Shown: positions 1 to 10,288, counted from the stretch's first letter. The stretch: DNA of 60,093 bases from Desulfurobacterium indicum (GCF_001968985.1 NZ_MOEN01000009.1:1-60093); one strand, 5' to 3'. A program made the numbers and translations. Notes: generated by a model from the letters alone, not told the origin.

Positions 1-77
1 TGAGGCTAAGGAAGAACTTCAGGATATGTTCTCCAGGAGGTACTCCTAATGGTTTACACAAAATTATTGACACAACC
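1..77 (+). mobile_element. Right end of an IS256-type insertion sequence (truncated by window edge)
   Basis: The stretch holds the last codons of an open frame ending in TAA at 47-49, then a terminal inverted repeat at about 51-77. Read on the minus strand from 77, that repeat (GGTTGTGTCAATAATTTTGT and on) matches most positions of the repeat at the other window edge (GGTAGTGTACGATATTTTGT and on, from 59630), including a shared TTTTGTGTAA core. Element sequence appears to stop at 77, because from 78 on the minus strand reads as the start of another gene. The body of the element lies outside the window. That it belongs to the IS256/Mutator family is inferred from the similarity to the right-hand copy, whose transposase is recognisable. 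Confidence 0.7.
2..49 (+). CDS. C-terminal tail of a transposase (partial)
   Basis: An open frame entering from the left edge encodes the residues EAKEELQDMFSRRYS and stops at TAA 47-49, two bases before the IS terminal repeat. In IS256-type elements the transposase gene ends just inside the right repeat, so this is most simply its C-terminus. Fifteen residues are too few to identify a family by themselves, and the right-hand copy is cut before its C-terminus, so the two cannot be compared here. Confidence 0.4.
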   Translation, partial: EAKEELQDMFSRRYS

Positions 78-105
78 TCAGACTGAGTGTAAGAAATTTT
101 TTCAT
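78..105 (-). pseudogene. 5' stub of an exported-protein gene cut by the IS
   Basis: On the minus strand an AGGAGG ribosome site (111-116) lies five bases before ATG at 105-103, followed by codons for MKKFLTLSL. At 78/77 the reading frame runs into the IS repeat and stops four codons later. A Lys-Lys start followed by hydrophobic residues is typical of a Sec signal peptide, so the lost gene probably encoded an exported or membrane protein. Its body lies beyond the left-hand IS, outside this window. A promoter-like sequence upstream (141-168) is intact. Confidence 0.6.
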
Positions 106-140
106 ACTATCCTCCTGAATATAAAGTTATTCTAATAAAA

Positions 141-168
141 ATTATAGTAAAATTAATTGTGCATGCAA
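141..168 (-). promoter_or_regulatory. Sigma-70-like promoter of the IS-interrupted gene
   Basis: On the minus strand TTGCAT (168-163) and a perfect TATAAT (146-141) are separated by 16 bases. They lie 35-63 bases upstream of the AGGAGG-ATG start at 105. The promoter reads toward the IS at the left edge. Confidence 0.6.
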
Positions 169-240
169 GAATCTTAATTTAAAAATAAGGGCGGTTGAAA
201 TTTTTTTGATGGGTAAAGCTTATGGTTGGAAATGGGAGAT

Positions 241-259
241 GCCGGGCAGAAAGCCCGGC
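241..259 (-). terminator. GC-rich hairpin after enolase
   Basis: A perfect 7-bp inverted repeat, GCCGGGC and GCCCGGC with a 5-base loop, begins seven bases after the eno stop codon. There is no clear T-run on the 3' side in the minus direction, so it may be a weak terminator or an mRNA 3'-end stabiliser. Confidence 0.5.
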
Positions 260-265
260 CGGTGA

Positions 266-2009
<1,744 letters not shown>

Positions 2010-2013
<4 letters not shown>

Positions 2014-2408
2014 CGTTCTGTCCTCTCACCGACAAGAGAGATGGTTGTGAAGTTTGCCTTTCGAAGTCCGTCTATTATTCGGAATACATACATATAAGGT
2101 GTTTCTCTATCTGCTCTTATATATACCCGTGCGTTTTTATTCAAAAGAGGGATAACCTGATTTATGTCTGTGTATGTTTTGCCTTTGTAAAATATTTTCC
2201 CCCACTTGTCCACCATTATCTTATTTACTATTTTGTTTTCTTTGTAGCTTATAGGTGCTCCGCCTTTAGGAACGTGTATTTTAACTTCTCCGCCGGACAT
2301 AAATTCTGTACTTACGGCAAGAAAGATAACCAGCATAAGAGTAAGGTCCAGGATTGGTGATAGTATGATCTGCGCGATTGGTTTTCTTTTGCTACTTCTC
2401 AGGTTCAA
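2010..2408 (-). CDS. ExbD/TolR-family proton-channel subunit
   Basis: A 132-residue protein with a short basic N-terminus, a single membrane helix at about residues 15-38 carrying the conserved acidic residue (SPILDLTLML), and a periplasmic domain. ExbD/TolR proteins work with ExbB/TolQ to couple proton flow to TonB- or Tol-dependent work at the outer membrane. No exbB/tolQ, tonB or tolA gene is nearby, so its partner must be elsewhere. The start is TTG in a TTGA overlap with the aminotransferase stop codon, with AGGAG upstream. Which of the two functions (Exb or Tol) applies cannot be told from sequence alone. Confidence 0.85.
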
Positions 2409-3568
2409 TTTTTACTCCTGATAAGAGTTTTATGGGCTTCTTTCCATACTTTTACCGCTTCTTTACACTCTTCTACTGAAGGGACAAGGGCTATTCTGAA
2501 AAAGCCTTCTCCTCCTTTACCGAAAAACTCTCCCGGAGAAACCACTATGCCGTATTTTAACAGATGAAGAGCATAATCTTTTGATGAAATACCTTCAGGA
2601 ACTTTCACCCAGAAGTAAAAGGTTGCTTTAACATCTAAAAATTTAAAGCCTTCGTTTTTAAAAAACTCTTCGAAAATTTCTTTTTTCTTTCTGAAAGTTT
2701 CCCTTCTTTCACGGACGTGCTTTTCATCCTTCCACGCTTCTCTAGCTCCAATTTGAACAAATTCCGGGGAGCCTACTCCGAAAGATGAGCGAAACCGAAG
2801 ATACTCTTTGATTATTTTTTCGTCGCCTGCGACAAAACCACTTCTATATCCTGTCATTCCGCTTCTTTTTGATAGTGAATGAAAGACCACAACATTTTCT
2901 CTGCCAATTTGGAGTGCCGATAGCGGTTTCTCCTCAAAATAGATTTCTGTGTAGCATTCATCCGAACATAGAATTATGTCGTATTCTTTGCATATTTCAT
3001 ATATGTCTTCAAGGTAACTTTTTGGCGCCACGGCACCTGTAGGATTGTGAGGATAATTGATCCAGACTATTCTGGTTTCTTCGAGTATAGAAGGGGATAT
3101 TTTGTCCAATCTTAGCAGAAAGTTGTTTTCGAATTTAAGTGTTACCGGATTTGGAATTCCTCCTGCAAATAGTGTTCCTCGTTCATAAACCGGATATGCC
3201 GGGGTTCCGTAGATAACTCTTTTTTTATAGGATTCTTCTTCAATAAAGACAAGAGGGAAATGAAATATCGCCTCCTTTGAACCTGCTGAGGGAATTATTT
3301 CTGTTTCCGGGTTAAGTTTCACTCCGAAACGTTTGTCAAACCAGCTACTTACGGCTTCCCGCAGGTCCTTCCTGCCTTTAACAGTGGGATATTGAGACAC
3401 TTCCGGTATAGCGTTTTTAACGGCTTCCCTTATGAATGGTGCGGTTGGCTCTTTCGGATCGCCTGTTCCGAAGTCATATATCTTTTTACCCTGTTTCTTT
3501 AAGTTTTCTTTTGCTTTTATAAGTTCATCCATGGGATATGGTTTCATCGCTTTTAAAATTTTGTTCAT
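2405..3568 (-). CDS. dapC: Class I/II PLP aminotransferase, probably succinyldiaminopimelate transaminase
   Basis: A fold-type I aminotransferase of 387 residues with the PLP-lysine motif SLSKRSGMTGYRSGF near residue 230, the NYPHNPTG substrate/PLP motif near residue 170, the PLP-binding Asp-Tyr region (CSDECYTEIYF) and an FRIALVP motif near the C-terminus (Arg that binds the alpha-carboxylate). The SLSKRS-x3-GYRSGF form of the lysine motif resembles DapC, which transfers the amino group from glutamate to N-succinyl-2-amino-6-ketopimelate in lysine/peptidoglycan precursor synthesis. A LL-DAP aminotransferase or broad aspartate-type enzyme is an alternative. First gene of the unit that continues with exbD, tsaE and eno. 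Confidence 0.75.
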   Translation of the reverse strand: MNKILKAMKPYPMDELIKAKENLKKQGKKIYDFGTGDPKEPTAPFIREAVKNAIPEVSQYPTVKGRKDLREAVSSWFDKRFGVKLNPETEIIPSAGSKEAIFHFPLVFIEEESYKKRVIYGTPAYPVYERGTLFAGGIPNPVTLKFENNFLLRLDKISPSILEETRIVWINYPHNPTGAVAPKSYLEDIYEICKEYDIILCSDECYTEIYFEEKPLSALQIGRENVVVFHSLSKRSGMTGYRSGFVAGDEKIIKEYLRFRSSFGVGSPEFVQIGAREAWKDEKHVRERRETFRKKKEIFEEFFKNEGFKFLDVKATFYFWVKVPEGISSKDYALHLLKYGIVVSPGEFFGKGGEGFFRIALVPSVEECKEAVKVWKEAHKTLIRSKN

Positions 3569-3616
3569 TCTGCACCTGCCATACTCATCTGATTTACTTT
3601 CAGTTTTAGCCTTAAC

Positions 3617-3645
3617 ATTTTAAATTAGTTGGAAAGTTAAAACAA
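3617..3645 (-). promoter_or_regulatory. Promoter of the dapC-exbD-tsaE-eno unit
   Basis: On the minus strand TTGTTT (3645-3640), a 17-base spacer and TAAAAT (3622-3617) lie immediately after the uppP stop codon and about 50 bases upstream of the aminotransferase ATG. Spacing is ideal, but the -35 hexamer is only a partial match. Confidence 0.5.
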
Positions 3646-4419
3646 CTATTTTTTAAATAGCAAAGCAAGCACAACTAAGCCTAAAATAATACGATAGATG
3701 CCAAATGGTATAAATGTGTGGGTTTTTATAAATTTTAATAGCCATTTTACTGATATGTAGGCGAAGATGAATGCGGTAACGAAACCTATTATAAGTGTCG
3801 TGAGATTGTTAAACGAGAGTGTCTGGTAGTTTTTAAAAAGCTCAAGTCCCGTTGCTGCTCCCATTGTAGGTATTGCCAGCAGGAATGAGAATTCTGTTGC
3901 TGTTACTCTGTCCATTCCGAGTATAAGGCCGCCGCTTATTGTTGCTCCTGAGCGGGATGTTCCTGGAACCATTGCTAACGACTGGAAGAGTCCCATAAGA
4001 ATAGATTTGGAATAGCTGATGTCTTCCGGTTTGTGAATTGTGTGTTCCTTCGCTTTATAAAGAAGTTCAATGACGATAAAGATAATACCCCATACGATAA
4101 GGGAAATACTTACTACAACGGGATTGAACAGTTTTTCTTCTATTATTTTGTGAAGAAGAAGTCCTAAAATACCTGTCGGGATAAATGCAGTTATGAGTTT
4201 TTTCCAGAGGGTGAAATTACCTTTGAGCTTTTCAAAGTAGATAAGAACAACGGCCAGTATTGCTCCAAGCTGGATTACAACTTCAAAGGTTTGCTGGAAG
4301 GCATCCTGTTTCAGTCCCATAAATGTGGAAGCTATTATCATGTGTCCTGTTGAAGATATGGGAAGAAACTCTGTTATTCCTTCTATTATGCCGAGTATTA
4401 TCGAGTCAATAACTGTCAT
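3646..4419 (-). CDS. uppP: Undecaprenyl-diphosphatase UppP (BacA)
   Basis: An integral membrane phosphatase that recycles undecaprenyl pyrophosphate to the monophosphate used for peptidoglycan and O-antigen assembly. The two signature motifs are present: EGITEFLPISSTGHM near the N-terminus and PGTSRSGATIS in the middle. Several hydrophobic helices span the rest; 257 residues. I set the start at ATG 4419 (protein MTVIDSIILG) rather than an in-frame start seven codons upstream, because it follows the thiL stop by one base and matches the family N-terminus. Third gene of ychF-thiL-uppP. Confidence 0.95.
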   Translation of the reverse strand: MTVIDSIILGIIEGITEFLPISSTGHMIIASTFMGLKQDAFQQTFEVVIQLGAILAVVLIYFEKLKGNFTLWKKLITAFIPTGILGLLLHKIIEEKLFNPVVVSISLIVWGIIFIVIELLYKAKEHTIHKPEDISYSKSILMGLFQSLAMVPGTSRSGATISGGLILGMDRVTATEFSFLLAIPTMGAATGLELFKNYQTLSFNNLTTLIIGFVTAFIFAYISVKWLLKFIKTHTFIPFGIYRIILGLVVLALLFKK

Positions 4420-4420
4420 T

Positions 4421-5362
4421 TCAGCCCCCAAAGTGGTCAAACGAGGAAATGGTTGCAGGTTTTCCGTCTATGTATGTTCCGCTACCTTCCGTGATTCTGC
4501 CAATTATAAAGATATTTTTCTCCTTTTCAAATAGAGCTTTTAATGATTTTGGAAATGTAAAGACAAGATTAAAATCCTCGCCTCCTGAAAGGGCAAGTTT
4601 AAGGGCATTGTCACCGAAAAGTTTTTTAACTTCTTTGGAAACGGGGATTTTTTCAGATTCAAGGTTTACCGCTACTTTGCTTTGTTTTCCTATTTCGTAA
4701 CAGGTAAACAGTAGGCCGTCGCTATTATCCATACAGCATTTCACGCCCGCAAGTTTTAACTTTTCTCCTGTTTCAATTGATGGATAAGGATAGAGAAACT
4801 TTTCTACCAGTTTTCGCTTTTCCAGGGTGTCTATTTTCTCGGATTCAAGTATCTTTAAACCTGCGGCTGCATCGCCGCAAGTACCTGTAACAGCAATGTA
4901 ATCGCCGGGTTTTGCAGAGTTACGTGTCATTATTTCTTCAGTCTTTCCTGTTAGTGTCAGTGAAAACACTTCACAGTTTCCTCTTATCGTATCGCCGCCC
5001 ACCAGAAGCACATTAAAATGCCTGCACGCAGCTGACATCCCTTTAGCAAGTTCAGTTATTTCCTTTTCTTCAAAACCTTTTTTAAGGGTAAATGATGTTA
5101 CGGCAACGTGAGGTATTCCTCCCATTGAAGCTATATCGCTGACAGAAACAGCGAGCAGTTTCCAGCCGATACTTCTGTAAAGATTCGGGAAGACCTCTCT
5201 CCACTTTTTTCTGTAATGAGTGTCTTCTGCTAACGTATCAACCGTGATGAGATAGTATTCATGCCCGATTTTTATTGCAGCGGTATCGTCACCTATTCCT
5301 ATGTTCCCCGGGGGATTTATAAAAAACTTAGAGAGCGTTTCTATCACTTCAAACTCTTTCAA
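4421..5362 (-). CDS. thiL: Thiamine-monophosphate kinase ThiL
   Basis: Phosphorylates thiamine monophosphate to the active cofactor thiamine pyrophosphate. The 313-residue protein shows the AIR-synthase/ThiL pattern: IGDDTAAI near residue 23, VDTLAEDTHY, the SVSDIASMGG motif, VGGDTIRGN and DNSDGLL. The acidic residues in these motifs bind Mg-ATP. It lies 11 bases downstream of ychF and one base upstream of the uppP start. No other thiamine genes and no TPP riboswitch were seen here. Confidence 0.94.
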   Translation of the reverse strand: MKEFEVIETLSKFFINPPGNIGIGDDTAAIKIGHEYYLITVDTLAEDTHYRKKWREVFPNLYRSIGWKLLAVSVSDIASMGGIPHVAVTSFTLKKGFEEKEITELAKGMSAACRHFNVLLVGGDTIRGNCEVFSLTLTGKTEEIMTRNSAKPGDYIAVTGTCGDAAAGLKILESEKIDTLEKRKLVEKFLYPYPSIETGEKLKLAGVKCCMDNSDGLLFTCYEIGKQSKVAVNLESEKIPVSKEVKKLFGDNALKLALSGGEDFNLVFTFPKSLKALFEKEKNIFIIGRITEGSGTYIDGKPATISSFDHFGG

Positions 5363-5373
5363 GTTCTCTCCTT

Positions 5374-6477
5374 TTAAACGTTGAATCGGAAGTAGATGAT
5401 GTCGCCGTCTTTTACTTCGTAATCTTTTCCTTCAAGCCTAATGAGGCCTTTCTCTTTACATTTTTGCATGGAGCCTTCTCTTATGAGATCCTCGTAACTT
5501 ACAACTTCTGCACGGATAAATCCCCTTTCTATATCTGAGTGGATTTTCCCAGCAGCCTGCGGAGCTTTAGTTCCTTTTTTAATAGTCCAGGCTCTTACTT
5601 CCTGTTCTCCTGCGGTAAAGAACGTTATAAGATCAAGTAGTCTGTAGCCTTCCCTTATGACGCTGTTAAGTCCCGGTTCTTTTAATCCTAATTCTTTTAA
5701 GAATTCTTCTTTTTCTTCAGGTTCAAGTTCGGAAAGTTCAGATTCTATCTTTGCGCATATTTTAACAACCGGAGCTTTTTCTTTTTCTGCCAGCTCTTTT
5801 ACCTGCTTTACGAATTCGTTATCTTCAAGGAGACCTTCCTCGTCAACATTTGCTATGTAAAGGACAGGTTTTGCAGTTAAAAGTCCAAGCTCTTTTACGA
5901 GCTTTTTGAAATCTTCACTTGCTTCTTCAAAATACGGATGGATTCTTTCGCCTCTTTCCAGTATCTCTTTCAGATTTTCCAGTATTTCTGCTTCTTTCCT
6001 TGCAGCCTTGTCACCTGATTTTGCCTGTTTTGCTACCTTTTGGAGTCTTTTTTCAACGGTTTCAAGGTCTTTAAATATCAGTTCCATGTTTATCGTTTCA
6101 ATATCTCTTACTGGATTAACGCTACCGTCGACGTGAACAACGTTCGGATCTTCAAAACATCTTACAACGTGAGCTATGGCATCAACGCTCCTAATATTTC
6201 CTAAAAATTGGTTTCCAAGGCCCTCCCCTTTGCTTGCCCCTTTCACAAGTCCTGCTATATCGACAAATTCTATTGTTGTCGGGACGATTCTTTTGGGTTT
6301 GACAATTTCGGCTATTTTTTGAAGCCTTTCATCGGGAACTTCAACTATACCTACATTTGGTTCTATGGTGCAAAAGGGAAAATTGGCTGCTGCCGCTTTT
6401 GCGGAGTTTGTTAATGCATTAAAAAGAGTTGATTTTCCAACATTAGGAAGTCCTACTATTCCGCAGTTAAAGCCCAT
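5374..6477 (-). CDS. ychF: YchF/OLA1-type ribosome-binding ATPase
   Basis: A TRAFAC-class P-loop protein that binds ribosomes and prefers ATP to GTP. The G1 motif GLPNVGKST sits at residues 8-16, [10 protein letters not shown] is the G3 region, and NVDEEG replaces the canonical NKxD, as is usual for YchF. A coiled-coil insertion (about residues 130-200) and a C-terminal TGS domain ending [10 protein letters not shown] complete the normal 367-residue architecture. It is first of ychF-thiL-uppP and divergent from phoH across a 124-bp gap. Confidence 0.96.
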   Translation of the reverse strand: MGFNCGIVGLPNVGKSTLFNALTNSAKAAAANFPFCTIEPNVGIVEVPDERLQKIAEIVKPKRIVPTTIEFVDIAGLVKGASKGEGLGNQFLGNIRSVDAIAHVVRCFEDPNVVHVDGSVNPVRDIETINMELIFKDLETVEKRLQKVAKQAKSGDKAARKEAEILENLKEILERGERIHPYFEEASEDFKKLVKELGLLTAKPVLYIANVDEEGLLEDNEFVKQVKELAEKEKAPVVKICAKIESELSELEPEEKEEFLKELGLKEPGLNSVIREGYRLLDLITFFTAGEQEVRAWTIKKGTKAPQAAGKIHSDIERGFIRAEVVSYEDLIREGSMQKCKEKGLIRLEGKDYEVKDGDIIYFRFNV

Positions 6478-6513
6478 TTCTGTCCTCCATGGTTAAACAA
6501 ATTGCAAGCTTAA

Positions 6514-6542
6514 AAGATACCCGGAAAGTGATATTATTGCAA
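6514..6542 (-). promoter_or_regulatory. Promoter for ychF-thiL-uppP
   Basis: On the minus strand TTGCAA (6542-6537), 17 bases, then TATCTT (6519-6514), about 37 bases before the ychF ATG. The ychF-phoH gap must also hold the divergent phoH promoter, which I could not place with confidence. Confidence 0.45.
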
Positions 6543-6601
6543 ATGGAAATATAGTTCCTAATTTTTTAGCGGATAGACTATCCAAGGAGGTACTGTAGAA
6601 C

Positions 6602-7543
6602 TTGATAAGAATTTCGCTTGAATTAACACCAGAAGAATTTTATACCCTTGTCGGACACGGTGAAGAAAATCTTAAAAAAATTGCAAAAATTTTGGACCTT
6701 GATATAGGTTCCCGTGGAACGGAGATAATTGTTAAAGGGACCAGAGATAGTGAAGTTAAAGCAGAACGTTTCTTTAAAGACATGGAAGAGCTTTTCCATT
6801 CTGGTTATTCTCTTTCCGGTAGTGACATTCAGATGTATATAAACCAGCTTCAGAGAAATTCAGATAGCGTTGTGGTAAAGGATGAAGCCATAGTCACTAC
6901 TTACAGAGGAAAGAAAATCGTTGCTAAAACACCGACACAGAAAAGATATATCAATGCAATAAGGAAGAATACGATTATTTTCGGTGTTGGTCCTGCCGGG
7001 ACCGGTAAAACTTACCTTGCCGTTGCTGCTGCTGTTGCGGCTTTTAAAAGTGGACAGGTTAACAGACTTATACTTACACGGCCTGCAGTCGAAGCTGGGG
7101 AAAAGCTTGGATTTTTGCCGGGAACGTTACAGGAAAAGATAGATCCTTACTTGAAGCCTCTCTATGATGCTCTTTTTGAGATGATAGAACCGGATAAGGT
7201 TAATCTTTTGATAGAGAGAAACATTATTGAAATAGCCCCCCTTGCTTACATGAGAGGAAGAACGCTTAACGATGCTTTTATAATTCTTGATGAGGCTCAG
7301 AATACAACGAGAGAACAGATGAAAATGTTCTTAACGAGACTTGGTTTTAACTCAAAGGTTGTTATAACCGGTGATATTACGCAGATAGACCTTCCTAAAA
7401 AGAGAGATTCAGGTCTTGTTGAAGCTACGAGAATCTTGAAAAATATTGACGGAATAGAAATAGTAGAATTTAAAAGAGATGATGTTGTAAGACACAGATT
7501 GGTTCAGGAAATTATAAGGGCTTATGAGGAAAATGAAGAGTAA
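6602..7543 (+). CDS. phoH: PhoH-family ATPase
   Basis: A PhoH-like P-loop protein of 313 residues. An N-terminal small RNA-binding-like region (residues 1-75) precedes the ATPase core, with Walker A GPAGTGKTYLA near residue 128, TRPAVEAGEKLGFLPG, and Walker B IILDEAQNT near residue 228. In bacteria the family is linked to RNA metabolism and ribosome maturation with YbeY; the exact function is not settled. The start is TTG at 6602, the only usual start codon before an in-frame stop; a strong AAGGAGG lies 11 bases upstream, a long spacing. It overlaps the next gene by 20 bases, and a phoH-pgpH order is also known in Firmicutes. Confidence 0.93.
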   Translation: MIRISLELTPEEFYTLVGHGEENLKKIAKILDLDIGSRGTEIIVKGTRDSEVKAERFFKDMEELFHSGYSLSGSDIQMYINQLQRNSDSVVVKDEAIVTTYRGKKIVAKTPTQKRYINAIRKNTIIFGVGPAGTGKTYLAVAAAVAAFKSGQVNRLILTRPAVEAGEKLGFLPGTLQEKIDPYLKPLYDALFEMIEPDKVNLLIERNIIEIAPLAYMRGRTLNDAFIILDEAQNTTREQMKMFLTRLGFNSKVVITGDITQIDLPKKRDSGLVEATRILKNIDGIEIVEFKRDDVVRHRLVQEIIRAYEENEE

Positions 7544-9626
7544 AAATTTAAAAGGTTATATTGAAAAGATTGTTGAGAGAGTAAGTTTACCTATCCTTGC
7601 AGTTGTTTGCTCAATATTTATTACGTTTTTAATGCTTCCTATCGGGTTTAGTCATATTCCTGAATTAAAGGTGGGAGATATATCTCCTGTTGATATTCGT
7701 TCGCCTGCAAACCTGATAATTGAGGATAAGGAAGCTACCAGGCTTAAAGTTGAAAAGGCTCTTCAAAATCTGAAGCCGGTTTTTCAGGTAAATCCTCAGG
7801 TTTTTGTGGATATTCAGAATTCTGTGGAAAAACACTTTTCGACTAACGGAACTAAGGAGGAAATAAAACCGGGATTTATCGTAGATTTACTGGAGAGATA
7901 CTATTCCAGCGGTGTTATTGATGACAAAACAGCACTTAATTTTAAAGGTAAAGCTGTTGAGGTGAAAAATCCGCTTACCTCTACTGTCACGGTGAAAGAG
8001 GTTTCCACGTTTTATACCGTTTCGAAGGTAAAAAAAAGGATCCGCTCAGAACTTTTGAATTTTTACGGTAAGAAGAAGGGAACGGAGATTTATAAGTTTG
8101 TAGAACCGTTAATAAAGCCGAATATATACTATAGTCGCGAAGAGACGCTAAAAGAACAGAAGCAGATAAAGGAGAAGGTTAAGCCTGTTCTTTACGAAAT
8201 AAAGAAAGGTGAGCTTATAGTAAAGAAAGGAACAAAACTTACGAAAGAAGATATACAGAAAATAAATGCAATTAAAAGTTTGAAGGCAAAAAGCAAGACA
8301 GTTAATAAGTATGTTTCTGTCTTCCTTCTCTCAATGCTTATGTTTTATCTTATTTATAAGCTCTATTTTCTTGTTAGTCCATCTGCTGCAAAAGTCACAA
8401 AAAATATAACATTTTCTTTTCTTCTAATAACACTTGACGTTTTTCTTATAAGAATTTTTACCTTTTTCGCGAAACTTGTTGTTGAGGCTATGAATCTTCC
8501 TCTAAGAGAAGATCTGATTTTTATTCCTGTTATTACATCGACAATTTTTATATCAATGTTTTTAACAAAAAAAGTTGCAGCAATACATGCGATTCCCGTT
8601 TCCATACTACCGTCATTTCTCCTTTCAAAGCCTTCGTTTTTCATAATTCCGACAATTATAGGTTCCGTATTTTCCTGTTTTGATTCGAGGACCTATAAAG
8701 ACAGAAACGTTATATACAAAAGTAGCCTCTTTGCCGGTGCCGGTATTGCCGTTTCCGAAATTCTGCTACTTCTTTATTACAACGGATTCCATTTTAAAAA
8801 GGAATTTATTTTTTATCCTATGTTTGCAATTATTGGTTCGGGGATAGCTTCAATTATTGTTATCGGGCTTCTTCCTCTGTTTGGTTCTCTCTTTAAATTC
8901 ACTACCGACATGGTTTATATGGAATTGATAAATTTGAATCATCCGTTACTCAGAAAGCTTGTTTTGAAAGCGCCAGGAACATACAGCCATTCAGTCATGG
9001 TAAGCACTCTTGCTGAGGCTGCTGCAGAAACTATTGGAGCAAACTCTCTTCTTGCAAAGGCGGGAGGTCTGTTTCACGATATAGGCAAGCTTAAAAATCC
9101 TCAGGCTTTTGTTGAGAATCAGCAGAACGGAATAAACATGCATGATACAATTCCTCCTGAAAAAAGTGCTGCCATACTGAGGTCTCATGTTGAATACGGT
9201 GTTGAATTGGGAAGAAAGTATGTTCTGCCTGAGCCTATTATAGACATAATTCGTCAGCATCACGGAACGAAGTTAATGAAATACTTTTATGCAAAAGCGA
9301 AAGAGCAAAATCCTGATGTTGATGAGAAACAGTTTAGATATCCGGGACCAAAGCCTCAATTTAAAGAAGCCGGTATTGTTATGCTTGCTGACACTATAGA
9401 AGCCGCTGTGAAGTCGGTTAAGGATAAAAAAGATGTTGACATTGACAGTTTGATTCACAAATTGATAATGGAAGATATAGAGGATGGACAGTTAAATCAA
9501 TGTGGTTTAAGCCTTAAAGAGATTAACCTGATAGAAAAGGTGTTCAAAAAAGTTTTATCAGGTGTTTATCATAACAGAGTGGAATATCCGGAAGATGTAA
9601 AGCCAGAAGAGGGTGCAAAAAAATGA
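7524..9626 (+). CDS. 7TM-HD membrane phosphohydrolase (PgpH-like, probable c-di-AMP phosphodiesterase)
   Basis: A 700-residue protein: one N-terminal membrane helix (about 22-42), a large extracytoplasmic domain (about 45-260), a block of about seven hydrophobic helices (about 265-465) and a C-terminal cytosolic HD domain. The HD metal residues are visible as HSVMV near residue 490 and GLFHDIGK near residue 515, with later HHGT and AD motifs. This is the architecture of the 7TMR-HD family, whose characterised member PgpH hydrolyses c-di-AMP. Position after phoH matches the Firmicutes phoH-yqfF order. A start three codons later (ATG 7533) is equally possible. Confidence 0.9.
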   Translation: MRKMKSKNLKGYIEKIVERVSLPILAVVCSIFITFLMLPIGFSHIPELKVGDISPVDIRSPANLIIEDKEATRLKVEKALQNLKPVFQVNPQVFVDIQNSVEKHFSTNGTKEEIKPGFIVDLLERYYSSGVIDDKTALNFKGKAVEVKNPLTSTVTVKEVSTFYTVSKVKKRIRSELLNFYGKKKGTEIYKFVEPLIKPNIYYSREETLKEQKQIKEKVKPVLYEIKKGELIVKKGTKLTKEDIQKINAIKSLKAKSKTVNKYVSVFLLSMLMFYLIYKLYFLVSPSAAKVTKNITFSFLLITLDVFLIRIFTFFAKLVVEAMNLPLREDLIFIPVITSTIFISMFLTKKVAAIHAIPVSILPSFLLSKPSFFIIPTIIGSVFSCFDSRTYKDRNVIYKSSLFAGAGIAVSEILLLLYYNGFHFKKEFIFYPMFAIIGSGIASIIVIGLLPLFGSLFKFTTDMVYMELINLNHPLLRKLVLKAPGTYSHSVMVSTLAEAAAETIGANSLLAKAGGLFHDIGKLKNPQAFVENQQNGINMHDTIPPEKSAAILRSHVEYGVELGRKYVLPEPIIDIIRQHHGTKLMKYFYAKAKEQNPDVDEKQFRYPGPKPQFKEAGIVMLADTIEAAVKSVKDKKDVDIDSLIHKLIMEDIEDGQLNQCGLSLKEINLIEKVFKKVLSGVYHNRVEYPEDVKPEEGAKK

Positions 9627-9850
9627 TGGAAGAATTCGGAAAATCTTTGATAGTAATGGGACTTTTTCTTGCATTAGCAGGTGTTTTACTGATATTGGTT
9701 TCAAAGGCACCGGGAGGTTTTCCAATCGGAAGGTTCCCCGGCGATATTTACATAAAGAGAGATAATTTTGTATTTTACTTTCCTATAACTACAAGCATCT
9801 TGCTGAGTATCATTTTTTCCCTACTTCTATACCTGTTTTCAAGACACTAA
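9623..9850 (+). CDS. DUF2905 small membrane protein
   Basis: A 75-residue protein of two predicted membrane helices (about residues 8-27 and 52-72) with the connecting motif GRFPGDIYIKRDNFVFYFP, the signature of DUF2905. Function is unknown. The ATG overlaps the stop codon of the HD protein (ATGA), so it is probably co-translated with it. Confidence 0.88.
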   Translation: MMEEFGKSLIVMGLFLALAGVLLILVSKAPGGFPIGRFPGDIYIKRDNFVFYFPITTSILLSIIFSLLLYLFSRH

Positions 9851-9981
9851 ACTATTTACCCGTCATCTTCCAGGCTCTATGCATTCGGTTCTGTCAGGGA
9901 CAACAATTGTTTTTTTCATTTTTCTTCCTAAAAAAGTTTTCAATTTCAGATAGTCTTTTCTCTATCTATGTCAGGTGCATT

Positions 9982-10131
9982 TCAACAGTTTGCCCTTTTG
10001 AAACGTTGCAACACCAGAATTGCTCCTATATAGAGGAAAAGGATAATCCAGATGAATGGGAATGAACCAAAAGGTAGTGGTGTGGTGTCTTCCAGTTGTG
10101 GTGTCTTCCAGTTAGGATTTAATAAGTTTAT
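9982..10131 (-). pseudogene. Possible remnant of a small membrane-protein tail
   Basis: A 49-codon open frame on the minus strand has no ATG, GTG or TTG start but encodes an acidic/proline-rich stretch (WKTPQLEDTTPLPFG), then one hydrophobic helix (FPFIWIILFLYIGAILVL) and a basic tail (QRFKRANC). This looks like the C-terminal end of a membrane-anchored protein that lost its upstream part; chance is not excluded. The upstream part crosses the 16-bp tandem duplication. Confidence 0.3.
10081..10112. repeat. Exact 16-bp tandem repeat, two copies
   Basis: TGTGGTGTCTTCCAGT occurs twice back to back. It is the only short tandem duplication I noticed in the non-coding parts of the window, and its unit is not a multiple of three. 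Confidence 0.85.
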
Positions 10132-10169
10132 TTATATCTTCTAAAACTGAAGTTAGTTGCCGTTCTAAA

Positions 10170-10199
10170 TTATCAATAAAAATCTAAATCCCTTATAAT
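10170..10199 (+). promoter_or_regulatory. Promoter-like sequence for carB
   Basis: TTATCA (10170-10175), 18 bases, and a perfect TATAAT (10194-10199) lie about 90 bases upstream of the carB start. Confidence 0.45.
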
Positions 10200-10288
10200 A
10201 TTTTGTTCTAAAATTCCCTCCATTTAACAAAACAGCCCCAAATTGTTGTAAAATTTCCTATTAAATCCACCCTATGTCGGAGGTTGCC

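Larger units (their letters stand above)
9851..10288. other. Gene-free stretch upstream of carB
   Basis: About 440 bases without a convincing gene. It contains an exact 16-bp tandem duplication (10081-10112), a degraded minus-strand frame (9982-10131) and a promoter-like sequence close to carB (10170-10199). Pyrimidine regulation of carB might be sought here, but I see no clear PyrR-type leader or attenuator hairpin. Confidence 0.6.

Noticed and set aside
78-105. The nine-codon stub at the left edge being the missing start of the peroxidase at the right edge
   Set aside because: Orientation would fit, but the 8-9 bases next to the two IS ends (TCAGACTG at the left, TTGTGAAC at the right) do not match as a target duplication, and the stub breaks at codon 9 whereas the peroxidase breaks at a haem motif expected after the signal peptide. 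An IS-mediated rearrangement could still join them, but nothing supports it here.
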